From PVC group bacterium (GTDB lineage: Bacteria; Verrucomicrobiota; Kiritimatiellia; CAIKKV01; CAITUY01): a DNA stretch of 32,971 nt. Made by a program: the position numbers and the translations under genes. Under the pieces are notes generated by a model, which did not search any database, had not been told where the DNA came from, and was given only the letters and a program-made list of their open reading frames with translations. Within the stretch, counting starts at the first letter, position 1, and the number at the start of each line of letters is the position of its first letter. Positions 1 to 8,281 of the stretch are shown piece by piece. The stretch covers positions 1-32,971 of the forward strand of contig CAMDCX010000017.1 of assembly GCA_945890715.1 (NCBI GenBank), read 5' to 3'.

Positions 1-521
1 TTACGCATACTAAAAGGGGAGTTGTCGTTGGCGGAGCGGCAGGCTGCGGAACAATGGGTAAAGAATTGTGAACCGAAAATCCCAAAGCGATAAGGAATTA
101 GCGGTGTCGTATGATGGGTAAAAAGGAGCCGGTATACAGCCGCTGCCGAGAGGCCCGCCGCACCCCCCGAATGCGGCGAACCAAAGGCCTCGAAACACGT
201 TCAGTCTCGTGAAAAGACAACCGCGGTGTTTCGGTCCGCGGTCATCTTTGGTGAGCATTTACCTGCTACCGGGTACCCCAGTCGGCCAGTTGAGTCTGAA
301 CTAGATGGTGTCTGAGACACCGTTCTGAGTATCAACCAACCTCAGGTCACCTCACTATAGAGCAGTCTTCGTGCCGTAACGGGGCGGGGGTGGCGATTGA
401 CAATCTCCTTACAGTCTCAGGTCAAACCGACCCAAAAGCCGGGTCGAAACGTTAAGGAATTATCAAGACCAACCTGGCTGATTCTCAACACTGCATCGTG
501 TCTCGATTTTGAGATTGAGAA
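1..521. other. non-coding or unrecognised stretch at the left edge
   Basis: I recognise no protein in this 520-bp stretch. Short open frames exist on both strands, for example 258 to 10 on minus, but they are Cys/Pro/Leu/Arg-rich and match no family I know. It does hold inverted repeats: seven-base arms at 220-226 and 236-242, a perfect palindrome at 307-321, and nine-base arms at 480-488 and 515-523. It lies downstream of the radC remnant and probably belongs to the same integrated element, which continues beyond the window. What it does is unknown. Confidence 0.4.
307..321. repeat. 15-bp perfect palindrome
   Basis: Arms GGTGTCT and AGACACC flank a single central base. This could be a dimeric-repressor operator or a small hairpin. 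No promoter or gene start nearby fixes its role. Confidence 0.4.
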
Positions 522-523
522 TC
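480..523. repeat. inverted repeat at the end of the radC remnant
   Basis: Perfect nine-base arms GATTCTCAA (480-488) and TTGAGAATC (515-523) enclose a smaller CTC/GAG hairpin (502-504 with 511-513). One arm overlaps the radC stop codon on the minus strand, which suits a transcript-end hairpin. No T-run follows, so an intrinsic terminator is not proven. Confidence 0.45.
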
Positions 524-911
524 AGGCCGCGAAGTCCACCACCCCTGATTCCCTTATTGACTGGAACCGCCCCGTACCGCCCAGGATGACGTGATCCAAA
601 ACACCAATGCCAAGGATCTGCCCGGCCTGGATGAGTGTACGGGTGAGCTTGATGTCTTCCGCTGAGGGCGTCGGATCACCTGATGGGTGACAATGTAGAC
701 ATATGAGTGCAGCCGCGTTAGCCAGGAGTGCAGCTTTAAACACCGTAGGGGCATCGACAATTGTTTGGTTCAAGGTGCCCATGCTGCACTCGTGGATCCC
801 CAGGGCGATGTTACGGGTGTTGAGTAGGATGACTGCAAATCTCTCCCTATCTGAGTCCCGTAAAGAGTCGGCGTACTGTGACGCTTCCGCTGGCGTGCGG
901 ATACTGCCGGT
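522..911 (-). pseudogene. radC: RadC/JAB-domain protein lacking a usable start (frameshifted)
   Basis: The frame reads as the mobile-element form of RadC. An N-terminal part with the IRTPAEA and RFAVILLNTRN segments is followed by the MPN/JAB metal motif CHPSGDPTPSAED and the VLDHVILG segment typical of the family. RadC-like proteins of this short type are common on phages, plasmids and genomic islands; their biochemical role is not settled. No ATG, GTG or TTG occurs in this frame before position 782, which is already inside the domain, and a TGA sits at 912-914. An ATG exists at 915 in the neighbouring frame, inside the end of the upstream clamp gene. A one-base shift there would give a proper start. 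It is therefore a decayed gene, a deletion junction, a programmed frameshift or a sequencing error. Confidence 0.7.
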
Positions 912-1938
912 TCATTCCGATCTGGCCGCCCTTGCCCTCATAGCTGGATCCACCCTCCAGAGTAAGCACCGTGTCGGCGGTGGCATCCTTGCCGCGGCCG
1001 CTGACAATCAGTCGCCCATCCTGACTTCCGACCAGCACCACGGTGCAGTTGTAGGAGTCATGGCCCGGAAAGGTGGGCAGGATCTTGCGCAGCGCATCCG
1101 CGTCGCCATCCGTGAAACAGCACCGCTGAACCTTTTCGGGCTCAGCCGTGTAGTCCGGGATGACTTGCCGCCAGTTGGGGAAACTGATGTCCGGGACCTT
1201 GGTGACATAACACCATGATCCAACGCTGACGCCGAACCAGGCCTTCCTGATCTCAGGATTCTTGCCACGCTTAGGCGTGACTTCCTCCCTGAGCCCGATC
1301 TGCGCGTCACCGGTCAGCCCGCTCCACGCCAGAAAACGGCTGGTTGGCACCGGCACTGAACTCTTGAGGTCAAACTTCATCGAGTTCCAGACTGAGAGCC
1401 GACGCCCATCCACCGCCACCATGCAGACCGGGTGATCCGTTTTGCCCTCCACGTCAATAAAGACATTGGTGAGGGCGTAGCGGGTCTGATCGGTTGAGGC
1501 GAACGGTATGAGGCGCCTGTAGGTGTCCAGGAAACCCTCAGCGGGCTTACAGTGGACCGGCCTGATGGTCTCCGGCCACTCCTCAGCCGGCAACGTGTTG
1601 ACGGCAAACCGGATCTGGTGGCCGCCGACATGATTAGTCACACCAACCTGCTGGTCGGGCGTGGTCGTGAGAATGACGTGTTCACGGTCGGCACCCTTGG
1701 TCAATTCCTTCAGGGCGGTGAGCGGCAATACAAACGCCCCCACGTCAACACTGGTTGTGTTAACGAATCGGTACGACGCTGATTGGTCGAGGTCGGTGGC
1801 TGAGGCGGTGACTGTGCCGTTCTCGTCAGCCTCAAAACGGACACCTCCCAGAATGGGCAGGGTTACCCGGTTGGGTATAATGCGGCTGAGGCCCGTGACG
1901 GCCGTCTTCAGTTCTGCTCGTGATATTGAGAGTTCCAT
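847..1938 (-). CDS. DNA polymerase III beta-clamp paralogue (element-borne DnaN)
   Basis: A 363-residue sliding-clamp-like protein. It opens with MELSISRAELKTAV and then NRVTLPILGGV, the classic DnaN first domain. Later come TLPAEEWPE, FASTDQTRYALTNVF, VAVDGRRLSV and FPNWRQVIPDY, which mark domains I and II. The ATG at 1938 is preferred over a TTG at 1953 because AAAGGA lies six bases before it. The recognisable clamp sequence stops near QIGMNRQY. The last 21 or so residues are read from DNA that encodes RadC in another frame, so the natural C-terminal strand and tail of domain III (about 30 residues shorter than E. coli) look missing. Its neighbours, a RadC-like gene and an XRE regulator, suggest an integrated element using its own clamp. 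Whether it can form a ring is uncertain. Confidence 0.75.
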   Translation of the reverse strand: MELSISRAELKTAVTGLSRIIPNRVTLPILGGVRFEADENGTVTASATDLDQSASYRFVNTTSVDVGAFVLPLTALKELTKGADREHVILTTTPDQQVGVTNHVGGHQIRFAVNTLPAEEWPETIRPVHCKPAEGFLDTYRRLIPFASTDQTRYALTNVFIDVEGKTDHPVCMVAVDGRRLSVWNSMKFDLKSSVPVPTSRFLAWSGLTGDAQIGLREEVTPKRGKNPEIRKAWFGVSVGSWCYVTKVPDISFPNWRQVIPDYTAEPEKVQRCCFTDGDADALRKILPTFPGHDSYNCTVVLVGSQDGRLIVSGRGKDATADTVLTLEGGSSYEGKGGQIGMNRQYPHASGSVTVRRLFTGLR

Positions 1939-1949
1939 GGTGGTTCCTT

Positions 1950-2249
1950 TCAAGCAGTTTCAAACAACTGGGTCAGGTCGGCGTGAATCTGTTTCAGTAC
2001 GCCCACGGCCGCGGCCGTCACAAGACCACAGAGCGCCAGGAATCCGCCGATCCAGGGGATCTGGGCCAGCGCGAACGCCACGAGGGCGCCCAACAGCATG
2101 GCTTCTGTGAATTCCCGGTGGGCGTCGAGAAAAGCCAAAAGGCGTTCCACGAGCCGTTTGGCCCTGTGCCACAACATTAGCAGTTCAGCTTTGGCGCGGG
2201 CAGGGATATCGAGACGTTTAATGCGGTCAACAATTTCGTGATAGTTCAT
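1950..2249 (-). CDS. small membrane protein of unknown function
   Basis: A 99-residue protein starting at the ATG at 2249, which has AAAGGA just upstream. The N-terminal 45 residues are charged and helical, with many Arg, Lys and Glu. Two hydrophobic stretches follow (about residues 48-62 and 65-85, containing AMLLGALVAFALAQI and FLALCGLVTAAAVGVL), then a short polar tail. The layout resembles holin-like or phage/plasmid accessory membrane proteins, but I recognise no family. It sits 11 bp upstream of the clamp paralogue on the same strand, so it probably shares its transcript. Confidence 0.6.
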   Translation of the reverse strand: MNYHEIVDRIKRLDIPARAKAELLMLWHRAKRLVERLLAFLDAHREFTEAMLLGALVAFALAQIPWIGGFLALCGLVTAAAVGVLKQIHADLTQLFETA

Positions 2250-2470
2250 AAGTCCTTTCGGGGTTTGATGGATCGATGGCGCAACAGATACGTAGCGCCT
2301 GCACACAGGTTATAACACGTCAGCAGTGGGTATTAAGGCGGGGCGGGTTTTGTCGCTTAAGCGACAACGGACGGTACGGACGCTTACCGCATGTCTAAAT
2401 TGCCACCCAGATCCCGTTATAAGACATGTGGGAAACTCGCACTTATGCATCAGCCCGAAAGAAGGAATTC

Positions 2471-2932
2471 ATGAAAACCATTTTCGATCAACGGTACGCC
2501 CGTCTTGTCTCTGCCCTGAAGTCCAGGCGAATCAAGCTGGGTATGGATCAGGCCACTGTGGCGGCCAAGCTGGGGAAAAGCAATCGCTGGGTCAGTAAGG
2601 TCGAACACCGGGACATCCGATTGGATGTGATGGTGTTCATCAAGGTTTGCCACGTCTTGAAGCTTGAGGCCCACCGGCTCGTCCGGCAGGCCGAGGAGGA
2701 GCAGGAGGATGATCCTCCTTTTTACCTATTGGGGCAGATTGAAGAATGGCTGATACGGCCCTCTTCAGGTGATCAGGAAGGTGATGCCAGGCGGATAGCA
2801 AATTGGCTAGGTCCTTGGGGAAGCCATTTCTTTGTGCGTACAGTTATGCGCACGGTTGCGTTTCACCCAATAAAGACGGGCATTGACTACAGGTTCGAGC
2901 CCTGTCGCCGGAGCCATTCTTCCGTTTTTTGA
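2471..2932 (+). CDS. XRE-family helix-turn-helix regulator
   Basis: A 153-residue protein. The ATG at 2471 is chosen because AAGGA lies just upstream. Residues about 10-70 form a Cro/cI-type HTH with LGMDQATVAAKLGKS as the recognition unit and NRWVSKVEHRDIRLD as the following helices. An acidic linker (EEEQEDD) follows, then an unrecognised tail. The final residues are translated from a tRNA 3' fragment (2889-2916), so the native C-terminus may have been replaced when an element recombined into the tRNA gene. It is transcribed divergently from the small membrane protein and clamp genes. Controlling the element's genes is its likely role, by inference from position. Confidence 0.75.
   Translation: MKTIFDQRYARLVSALKSRRIKLGMDQATVAAKLGKSNRWVSKVEHRDIRLDVMVFIKVCHVLKLEAHRLVRQAEEEQEDDPPFYLLGQIEEWLIRPSSGDQEGDARRIANWLGPWGSHFFVRTVMRTVAFHPIKTGIDYRFEPCRRSHSSVF
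2889..2916 (+). other. tRNA 3' fragment (T-arm, acceptor strand, CCA): candidate att scar
   Basis: The bases ACAGG-TTCGAGC-CCTGT form a perfect five-pair T-stem with a canonical seven-base T-loop. They are followed by CGCCGGA (3' acceptor strand), discriminator G and CCA. No matching 5' half occurs upstream: no TCCGGCG acceptor strand, D-arm or anticodon stem can be placed. It is therefore only the 3' end of a tRNA gene. Integrases commonly use exactly this part of tRNA genes as an attachment site. G73 and the acceptor sequence would suit tRNA-Asn, but identity cannot be fixed without the anticodon. Confidence 0.7.
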
Positions 2933-2990
2933 TTCCCCGTGACTTCACACGCCAAAACGCGCCCCCTGTCAGGACTGGATGCACCAAAAT

Positions 2991-4214
2991 CTACTCCCGT
3001 CTCAGACTCTCGATTGGGTTGAGGCGGGCGGCGCGCCAGGCTGGGTAGAAACCGAAGAAGATGCCGACGCCCGCGGAGAATGTGAGGGCGATCAGGACGG
3101 CACCGGGGGAAACCATGACGGGCCAGTGGTTGATGCGGGCGATGATGTTGGCGACGCTGACGCCCAGGGCGATTCCCATCAGTCCGCCTGCACCGGACAG
3201 GGCGACAGCTTCGGCTAGGAATTGCATCAGGATATCGCGTCTTCGCGCCCCGATTGCCAGACGTAACCCGATTTCGCGGGTCCGCTCGCTGACGGCTACC
3301 AGCATGATGTTCATAATGCCGATGCCCCCGACCACGAGCGAGATCGAGGCGATAATAGTCAGTAGCATGGTCATCAGGCTTGAGACCTGCGTGATCATCT
3401 TGGTGACTTCAGTCATGTCGGTGAGGGTGAAATCATTGTCCGTGCTGACATTAAGCCGGTGACGTTGCCGGAGAATCTGGGAAATTTCCTCCTTGGCTTG
3501 GGGCAGGATATCCATAGAGACCAGACTGAACATCAACTGGTTCACATTGTTGAATGCCGAATTCTGGAGTACACGCCGAACGGTTGTCCAGGGAGCGATG
3601 ATGGTATCATCCTGATCCTGGCCCCAGGCGGCACTGCCCTTCGAGGTCATGACGCCCATGACGCGGAAGGGCATGTTTTTGATCCGGATGCTTTGATTGA
3701 CGGGATCTTCACCCTGAAAAAGTTGTTCAGCTACGGTTTTCCCGATGACGCAAACCCGGGAGGCGCTCCGGACATCCGAGTCGGTGAAGAAAGAACCCGA
3801 AGCGACATCCCAACCGCGGACTTCCTGATAGCTGACATCGACGCCCTGAACGGAGGTGCCCCAGTCATTCTCCCTGTAGATGCACTGGGCTCCGGTCCGG
3901 ACCAGGGGGGTCATGGCTTGCACAAACGGGCATTCCCGTAAAATGGCCTCACCGTCCTCCGCCGTAAGCGTCTGCTGGGTGCCGGCGCCCCCGTGAAACC
4001 CGCCCGTCTTCTGGCTTCCGGGAAATATTAGGAGAAGATTGTTGCCCATGCTGTTGATCTGGCTCCGCATGGTCACCGAGGCGCCCTGTCCCACCGCAAC
4101 CACGGCGATGACGGCGGCAATACCGATGATAATACCCAGGGCGGTCAACAGGGAACGGGCCTTGTTCCGGATCAGGGCCCGCATGGCGATTTTCAGCGTA
4201 ATGATGCCGGTCAT
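2991..4214 (-). CDS. MacB-type ABC transporter permease
   Basis: A 407-residue inner-membrane permease of the MacB/FtsX type. The order is an N-terminal helix (SLLTALGIIIGIAAVIAVVAVGQGA), a periplasmic MacB_PCD-like domain of about 230 residues, then three C-terminal helices with the hallmark NIMLVAVSERTREIGLRLAIGARRRDI between the first and second. Unlike E. coli MacB, the ATPase is a separate gene. The reading frames overlap by four bases (ATGA), so the two are translationally coupled. The protein would transmit ATP-driven motion to the periplasmic adaptor for export of a drug, peptide, lipid or siderophore. The substrate cannot be read from the sequence. It is the last gene of the operon. 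Confidence 0.9.
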   Translation of the reverse strand: MTGIITLKIAMRALIRNKARSLLTALGIIIGIAAVIAVVAVGQGASVTMRSQINSMGNNLLLIFPGSQKTGGFHGGAGTQQTLTAEDGEAILRECPFVQAMTPLVRTGAQCIYRENDWGTSVQGVDVSYQEVRGWDVASGSFFTDSDVRSASRVCVIGKTVAEQLFQGEDPVNQSIRIKNMPFRVMGVMTSKGSAAWGQDQDDTIIAPWTTVRRVLQNSAFNNVNQLMFSLVSMDILPQAKEEISQILRQRHRLNVSTDNDFTLTDMTEVTKMITQVSSLMTMLLTIIASISLVVGGIGIMNIMLVAVSERTREIGLRLAIGARRRDILMQFLAEAVALSGAGGLMGIALGVSVANIIARINHWPVMVSPGAVLIALTFSAGVGIFFGFYPAWRAARLNPIESLRRE

Positions 4215-4876
4215 ACGATTTTGCCATCCTTCATTTGAATTACCCGCTTGGCGAACCGGGCGATGTCCGGTTCATGGGTAACCATGACGATCGTGATGCC
4301 TTCCCGATTGAGTTCTTGAAACAACGCCATGATGTCATCGGCGGAGCGGCTGTCGAGATTTCCGGTTGGCTCGTCGGCCAGAATGAGCGGTGGCTGGTTG
4401 ACAAGCGCGCGGGCAATGGCCACCCGTTGCTGCTGGCCGCCCGAGAGTTGGCCGGGATGATGACCGAGCCGGTCTTTCAGTCCGAGTCGGATCAGCAGGG
4501 CTCGAGCCCGCTCATGCCGTTCGGCGCTGGATAGTTTCGCACCGTAATACAGAGGAAGTTCCACATTCTCGAGTGCCGTGGTGCGGGGGAGAAGATTGAA
4601 GTTCTGGAACACAAAGCCGATTTTACGGTTGCGGATGCCAGCCAGGGCGTCGCTATCCAGGCGATCCACCTCATGCCCATCCAGAAGGTAGGTCCCGGAG
4701 TCGGGGCGATCCAGGCAGCCCAGCAGATTGAGGAGCGTGCTTTTTCCGGAACCCGAGTGGCCCATGATGGCGACAAACTCGCCTGCGGCGATATCGGTTG
4801 AAACCTCCTGAAGGGCGGGCACATCCACCTCCTCCATGTGGTATACTTTACAAATTTGGCGCAGGGAGATGAGCAT
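4211..4876 (-). CDS. MacB/LolD-type ABC transporter ATPase
   Basis: A 221-residue ABC ATPase. It shows Walker A GHSGSGKS (about residue 39), Q-loop [11 protein letters not shown], signature LSGGQQQR, Walker [14 protein letters not shown] and H-loop VMVTHEPD. These are the exact forms found in the MacB/LolD/SalX branch that drives FtsX-type permeases. It lies between the adaptor gene (three-base gap) and the permease (four-base overlap), so it belongs to one tripartite pump. It acts as a dimer on the cytoplasmic face. Confidence 0.93.
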   Translation of the reverse strand: MLISLRQICKVYHMEEVDVPALQEVSTDIAAGEFVAIMGHSGSGKSTLLNLLGCLDRPDSGTYLLDGHEVDRLDSDALAGIRNRKIGFVFQNFNLLPRTTALENVELPLYYGAKLSSAERHERARALLIRLGLKDRLGHHPGQLSGGQQQRVAIARALVNQPPLILADEPTGNLDSRSADDIMALFQELNREGITIVMVTHEPDIARFAKRVIQMKDGKIV

Positions 4877-4879
4877 AGG

Positions 4880-6124
4880 TCAACGGGTGGCGCGTCGGGT
4901 GGATCCGGGCATCTGGGGTGTAAAGGGATTGACCGTTTTTCCCTGTTTAGTGTCGGCAACCTGAATGCCCGTGATGATGTCCTGGCCCTCTGTGAGTGAT
5001 AAGTCGCCCCGGACTTCCGTGAAAGCGCCGTCGGTGATACCCAGGGAAACGAAGAGGGGGCGAGGCGTGCCGGTTTCGGGTTTTTGCGTCCAGATCTTGT
5101 GCCCTCGTTCCGCACGAGCCGAAGCCCCTTTACCTTTGGGTTTGGCAGGGGTTTCCACAGAGCCGGCAGCACGGTCTTCGGGCTTGAATCGAAGGGCGGC
5201 GTTCGGGACTTTGAGGACATTGTCATGGCGAGCCACCTCACAGACAATGTCGGCGGTCATGCCGGGAAACAACTTGTTTCCGGGATTATCAGCTTCGATG
5301 ATGACGGGGTAGGTAACGACATTCTGAACGGTGCTGGCCGCCATCCGGATCTGGGTGACCGTTCCGGTGAAACTGTGCTCGTAGGCGTCCACATTAAAGA
5401 TGACTCGTTGTCCTAGGGCGACATTTCCGATGTCAGCCTCCGGGATGCTGGCTTCAACCTGGATTTTTCGGAGATCCGTGGCGATCAGGAAGAGCACTTG
5501 GGCGGACATACTGGCGACGACCGTCTGACCTTCGCTCACATTCCGGTTAATGACAACGCCATCCACCGGGGATTTGATGATCGTGTAGCCGAGATTGGCC
5601 TGGGAAAGACGGAGCGCGGCTTGCGCCTGGGCGACGGCCGCCTCACTGACTTTCATCTGGGCGGTCAGAGTGTCGCGGGTGGCGGTGGCCGCGTCCAGGT
5701 CGGATTGGGACAACATCTCCCGCGCCGTAAGTTTCTGGGTACGTTCCAATTCTTTTTCGGCCTGGACGAGTTTGGCCCGGGTCTGCTCAACATTGGCCTG
5801 GCTTTGAATGAGATTAGCCTGATCCTGGGCCAGGCGTGCTTCATAGGTGGTGGGATCGATCTGGGCAACGAGATCGCCCGCCTTTACCTGGCTGTTGAAA
5901 TCCACATAGAGTTTCCGGATGGGGCCGTTGACCTGCGTTCCAACCTGAACCAGTTTGATCGGTTGGATTGTGCCGGTGGCCCGAACCGTTTGCGTGATGG
6001 TGCCCCGCTCAACCTTGGCGGTCCGGTATTGAGTCTTTCCGCCATTTCCTGATTGAAAGAAAAAATACCAGACACTTCCCGCCGCCACGGCCAGAAGCAC
6101 GAGACTGATGATCCAACGTTTCAT
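4880..6124 (-). CDS. MacA-like periplasmic adaptor (membrane fusion protein)
   Basis: A 414-residue RND/MacA-family adaptor. An N-terminal anchor helix (residues 5-22) leads to the first half of a lipoyl domain (VRATGTIQPI, VKAGDLVAQIDP). A long Gln/Ala-rich coiled-coil hairpin follows (about 75-180), then the second lipoyl half (IIKSPVDGVVINRNVSEGQTV), a beta-barrel domain and a membrane-proximal domain. The tail is Lys/Arg-rich. The adaptor would bridge the inner-membrane ABC transporter and the outer-membrane channel. Its gene lies two bases after the TolC-like gene and three before the ATPase gene, a tight operon. Confidence 0.9.
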   Translation of the reverse strand: MKRWIISLVLLAVAAGSVWYFFFQSGNGGKTQYRTAKVERGTITQTVRATGTIQPIKLVQVGTQVNGPIRKLYVDFNSQVKAGDLVAQIDPTTYEARLAQDQANLIQSQANVEQTRAKLVQAEKELERTQKLTAREMLSQSDLDAATATRDTLTAQMKVSEAAVAQAQAALRLSQANLGYTIIKSPVDGVVINRNVSEGQTVVASMSAQVLFLIATDLRKIQVEASIPEADIGNVALGQRVIFNVDAYEHSFTGTVTQIRMAASTVQNVVTYPVIIEADNPGNKLFPGMTADIVCEVARHDNVLKVPNAALRFKPEDRAAGSVETPAKPKGKGASARAERGHKIWTQKPETGTPRPLFVSLGITDGAFTEVRGDLSLTEGQDIITGIQVADTKQGKTVNPFTPQMPGSTRRATR

Positions 6125-6126
6125 GG

Positions 6127-7494
6127 TTATTCCTCTCCTGCGGCGTGCTTGATTTGTGAAAGCGCCGCCTGGTAATCAAATTTCGCTTTGACCTGTTCCG
6201 CCCGTGCGCCGGTCAGAGCCACCTGGGCATCCGTGACTTCAACCGCCGAAGCGGCGCCGAGTTTGTATCGCTCGCTGACAAGATCCAAACTCTCCTGGGC
6301 CTGCTTGACCAGAAGATCGGTCAGGGGCAGGCGTTGCAGGGCGCTATCCAGTTGATTCAGGGCATTTTGCAGATCCTGATAGATTTGCTGTTCTCGGGCG
6401 GTGACCCGGGTGCGGGCCTGCCGGAGTTGGGCGACGGCTTCCCGGATGCGCCAGGTTTGGCGGTGGCCGGTGAACAGTTGCAAGGAGGACTGCAGGGCGG
6501 CCGACCAATTCCAAGTGAGGGGGAAACTTCCGCCGGTGAGTCCGTACTTTGCCTGAAGTCCGATTTCGGGATACAACGAGGCAATGGCCTCGTCTACGGC
6601 GGCATTGGCGGCACGTTCCTGTGCTTGGAGGGCGCGAAGGCCCGGGTGATTCCGGCGAGAAAGCATCATCAGCGCCGGGGCGTTGGTCATGGAGAAGGGG
6701 TGGGGCGTTCCGGAATGGGGCGTGTAGCCCGGTTCCTCGGCCAGTCCGAGGCTTCTATTGAGGGCGGCGCGGGCATCGGATTCATCGTTTTTCGCCTTGA
6801 TGAGGCTCAGCTTGGCATTACCCAGATCGACATCCGACTTGGTCAGATCGTACCGGGTGCGCCGTCCGACCTCCTGAAAGGCCTGGACCTGGTCCAGGCG
6901 GGTCTTGAACTGGCGTACGGCATCGGAGGCAACCTGGGTCAGTTCTCCGGCCTTTCCAAGGTTGTAGAAGGCGGTACGGACGACATAAGCCAGATCGCTG
7001 CGGGCGGAGCGGAGATTTTCCGAGGCGGCAATCTGGCGGGCATAAGCCTGCCGGACAACGGACGGGGTTTTTCCGAAATCGTAAACCAGCAGATCCAGGC
7101 CGACGGAGCCATTGAACGCATTGCGGGCGTGTGAACTTTCCGGGGTGCCTTGGTTATTGGATGTGGATCGGGTTTCGCCCGCCCCGGCGCTGAGTTGGGG
7201 CCAATAGGCGGAGCGAGCCTGATAGACCTGGGCGGTGGCGGCGGCCAGCGATTGTTGGGCTTCGACTACCGACGGATGATAGGCGAGGGCAATGTCGAGC
7301 GCCCGGCCAAGCGTCAGCACCGTGTTTGAGGATAAACCGACTTCAGCGGCTGTTAAAAGTCGTTCACCCGGCGGCGATTGTTCGCCCTTTTGAATTGTCC
7401 GGGCCTGCCGTACGGTAGCGCACCCGGTGGCCGATAGCAGGGTGCAGGCCCAAATGAGTTGAAAGGAATAACGTGAACAGAATCTGTGTTTCAT
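6127..7494 (-). CDS. TolC-family outer-membrane efflux lipoprotein
   Basis: A 455-residue outer-membrane factor with the internal duplication and long alpha-helical repeats of TolC/OprM (for example LALEYHPSVVEAQQSLAAA-like and RYKLGAASAVEVTDAQVAL segments). The ATG at 7494 gives a lipoprotein signal ending in LLSATGC. An in-frame ATG at 7539 would add 15 residues before the signal and is less likely. No convincing ribosome-binding site precedes either. It is the first gene of the four-gene export operon, whose products would together span both membranes. This also indicates a diderm host. Confidence 0.87.
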   Translation of the reverse strand: MKHRFCSRYSFQLIWACTLLSATGCATVRQARTIQKGEQSPPGERLLTAAEVGLSSNTVLTLGRALDIALAYHPSVVEAQQSLAAATAQVYQARSAYWPQLSAGAGETRSTSNNQGTPESSHARNAFNGSVGLDLLVYDFGKTPSVVRQAYARQIAASENLRSARSDLAYVVRTAFYNLGKAGELTQVASDAVRQFKTRLDQVQAFQEVGRRTRYDLTKSDVDLGNAKLSLIKAKNDESDARAALNRSLGLAEEPGYTPHSGTPHPFSMTNAPALMMLSRRNHPGLRALQAQERAANAAVDEAIASLYPEIGLQAKYGLTGGSFPLTWNWSAALQSSLQLFTGHRQTWRIREAVAQLRQARTRVTAREQQIYQDLQNALNQLDSALQRLPLTDLLVKQAQESLDLVSERYKLGAASAVEVTDAQVALTGARAEQVKAKFDYQAALSQIKHAAGEE

Positions 7495-7582
7495 GAGAAT
7501 GCGTGAACTATTACATATCAGAACGAACCAAGGCACCATTTTATTGTGGGAAAAGTCACAAAGTGGTCGCTAAACGCGGAAA

Positions 7583-7993
7583 TCATGGGGCTGGATCAGT
7601 GCGTTTGCCAGCCTGCGCGGCAATACTCCCGGGCGGAGTCGAGGTCGACGAAAACGCGAAGGCTAAAACAAGTCGGATTCCGATCTCGACTTCCGCCAAG
7701 GCGGACGCCTCCAGCTTTTTGACCTTTTCCGTGAGGCATTGCTTATCCACCGTGATCACCTGAGAAACATTGACCACGGAATCCTTGGCAAGTCCAGCCT
7801 GTCGTGCCGTGAGCAAGACATTGCCTGGAGCCTGAGCGAGCGCGGTATTGGAGGTCATGACCACAACAATGACGGTGCTGATCCGGCTACGGTTGAACTC
7901 ATCAGATTGAACAATGAGGACGGGTCGCCGGTATCCCGGCCCCGACCCGTCCGGTTCGCCCAAAGAAGCCCACCAAATTTCGCCCCGGTGCAT
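7583..7993 (-). CDS. MazF/PemK-family endoribonuclease toxin
   Basis: A 136-residue protein with the MazF fold signature: MHRGEIWWASLGEP at the start, GYRRPVLIVQSDEFN, TVIVVVMTSNT, the GNVLL strand and VNVSQVITVDK. The family cleaves mRNA at short sequence motifs and is neutralised by the antitoxin encoded just upstream. The ATG at 7993 is chosen: it overlaps the antitoxin stop as TGATG and has GGAG eight bases before it. The usual family end (about LVLAF) is followed by a Pro/Ser/Thr-rich extension of roughly 25 residues, which may be read-through into cassette-boundary DNA. The gene sits in the attC-like cassette cluster. Confidence 0.87.
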   Translation of the reverse strand: MHRGEIWWASLGEPDGSGPGYRRPVLIVQSDEFNRSRISTVIVVVMTSNTALAQAPGNVLLTARQAGLAKDSVVNVSQVITVDKQCLTEKVKKLEASALAEVEIGIRLVLAFAFSSTSTPPGSIAAQAGKRTDPAP

Positions 7994-8229
7994 CACCATT
8001 TCTCCTTAGAGATCGCTGATGCCTGCATTCTTGAGATTGCCGGCTCAAGGCGGGAGTTTCCCTTGTCGTACAGTCGGTTGAGGCGTTCCGTCACCCCTTC
8101 ATTTCGACGCCGGGACAAGAATTCCACCAAGGCGCGCGTGAACAGGGCACTTCGGCTTAAATGGTTCTGATGTGCGAAATTCTCAGCCGCGCAAAAGATG
8201 TCATCCGGTATTGATATAGCTGTTTTCAT
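7993..8229 (-). CDS. MazE-like ribbon-helix-helix antitoxin
   Basis: A 78-residue antitoxin. The first half, MKTAISIPDDIFCAAENFA followed by LSRSALFTRALVEFL, is a ribbon-helix-helix DNA-binding domain. The second half is a flexible charged tail that should bind the toxin. It is coupled to the MazF-like gene by a one-base TGATG overlap. An 18-bp palindrome overlaps its promoter, which fits autorepression. It begins 52 bp inside the cassette boundary set by the attC-like site at 8282-8334. Confidence 0.85.
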   Translation of the reverse strand: MKTAISIPDDIFCAAENFAHQNHLSRSALFTRALVEFLSRRRNEGVTERLNRLYDKGNSRLEPAISRMQASAISKEKW

Positions 8230-8237
8230 GGATCAAT

Positions 8238-8265
8238 GGTATAACTCTGGTTATACTTGCGTCAA
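8238..8265 (-). promoter_or_regulatory. promoter and operator palindrome of the MazEF-like pair
   Basis: On the minus strand TTGACG (8265-8260) and TATACC (8243-8238) are 16 bases apart, a plausible sigma-70 promoter. A perfect palindrome, GTATAAC-N4-GTTATAC (8239-8256), overlaps the -10 box. RHH antitoxins typically bind such sites to repress their own operon. Confidence 0.55.
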
Positions 8266-8281
8266 TAATCATTTCTGGGTG

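Noticed and set aside
10-258. Minus-strand open frame of 82 codons at the left edge
   Set aside because: The composition is low-complexity and Cys/Pro-rich, with no family resemblance; it looks like chance coding in GC-rich DNA.
397-594. Plus-strand open frame of 65 codons
   Set aside because: It overlaps the conserved RadC end on the other strand and has no recognisable content.
2834-2853. GTGCG/CGCAC inverted repeat near the XRE gene end
   Set aside because: The arms are only five bases around a ten-base loop inside a coding frame; this is easily chance.
7540-7605. AAACGC/GCGTTT inverted repeat after the MazF-like gene, considered as an attC-like site
   Set aside because: Only the six outer bases pair; no L stem, extra base or inner stem can be found.
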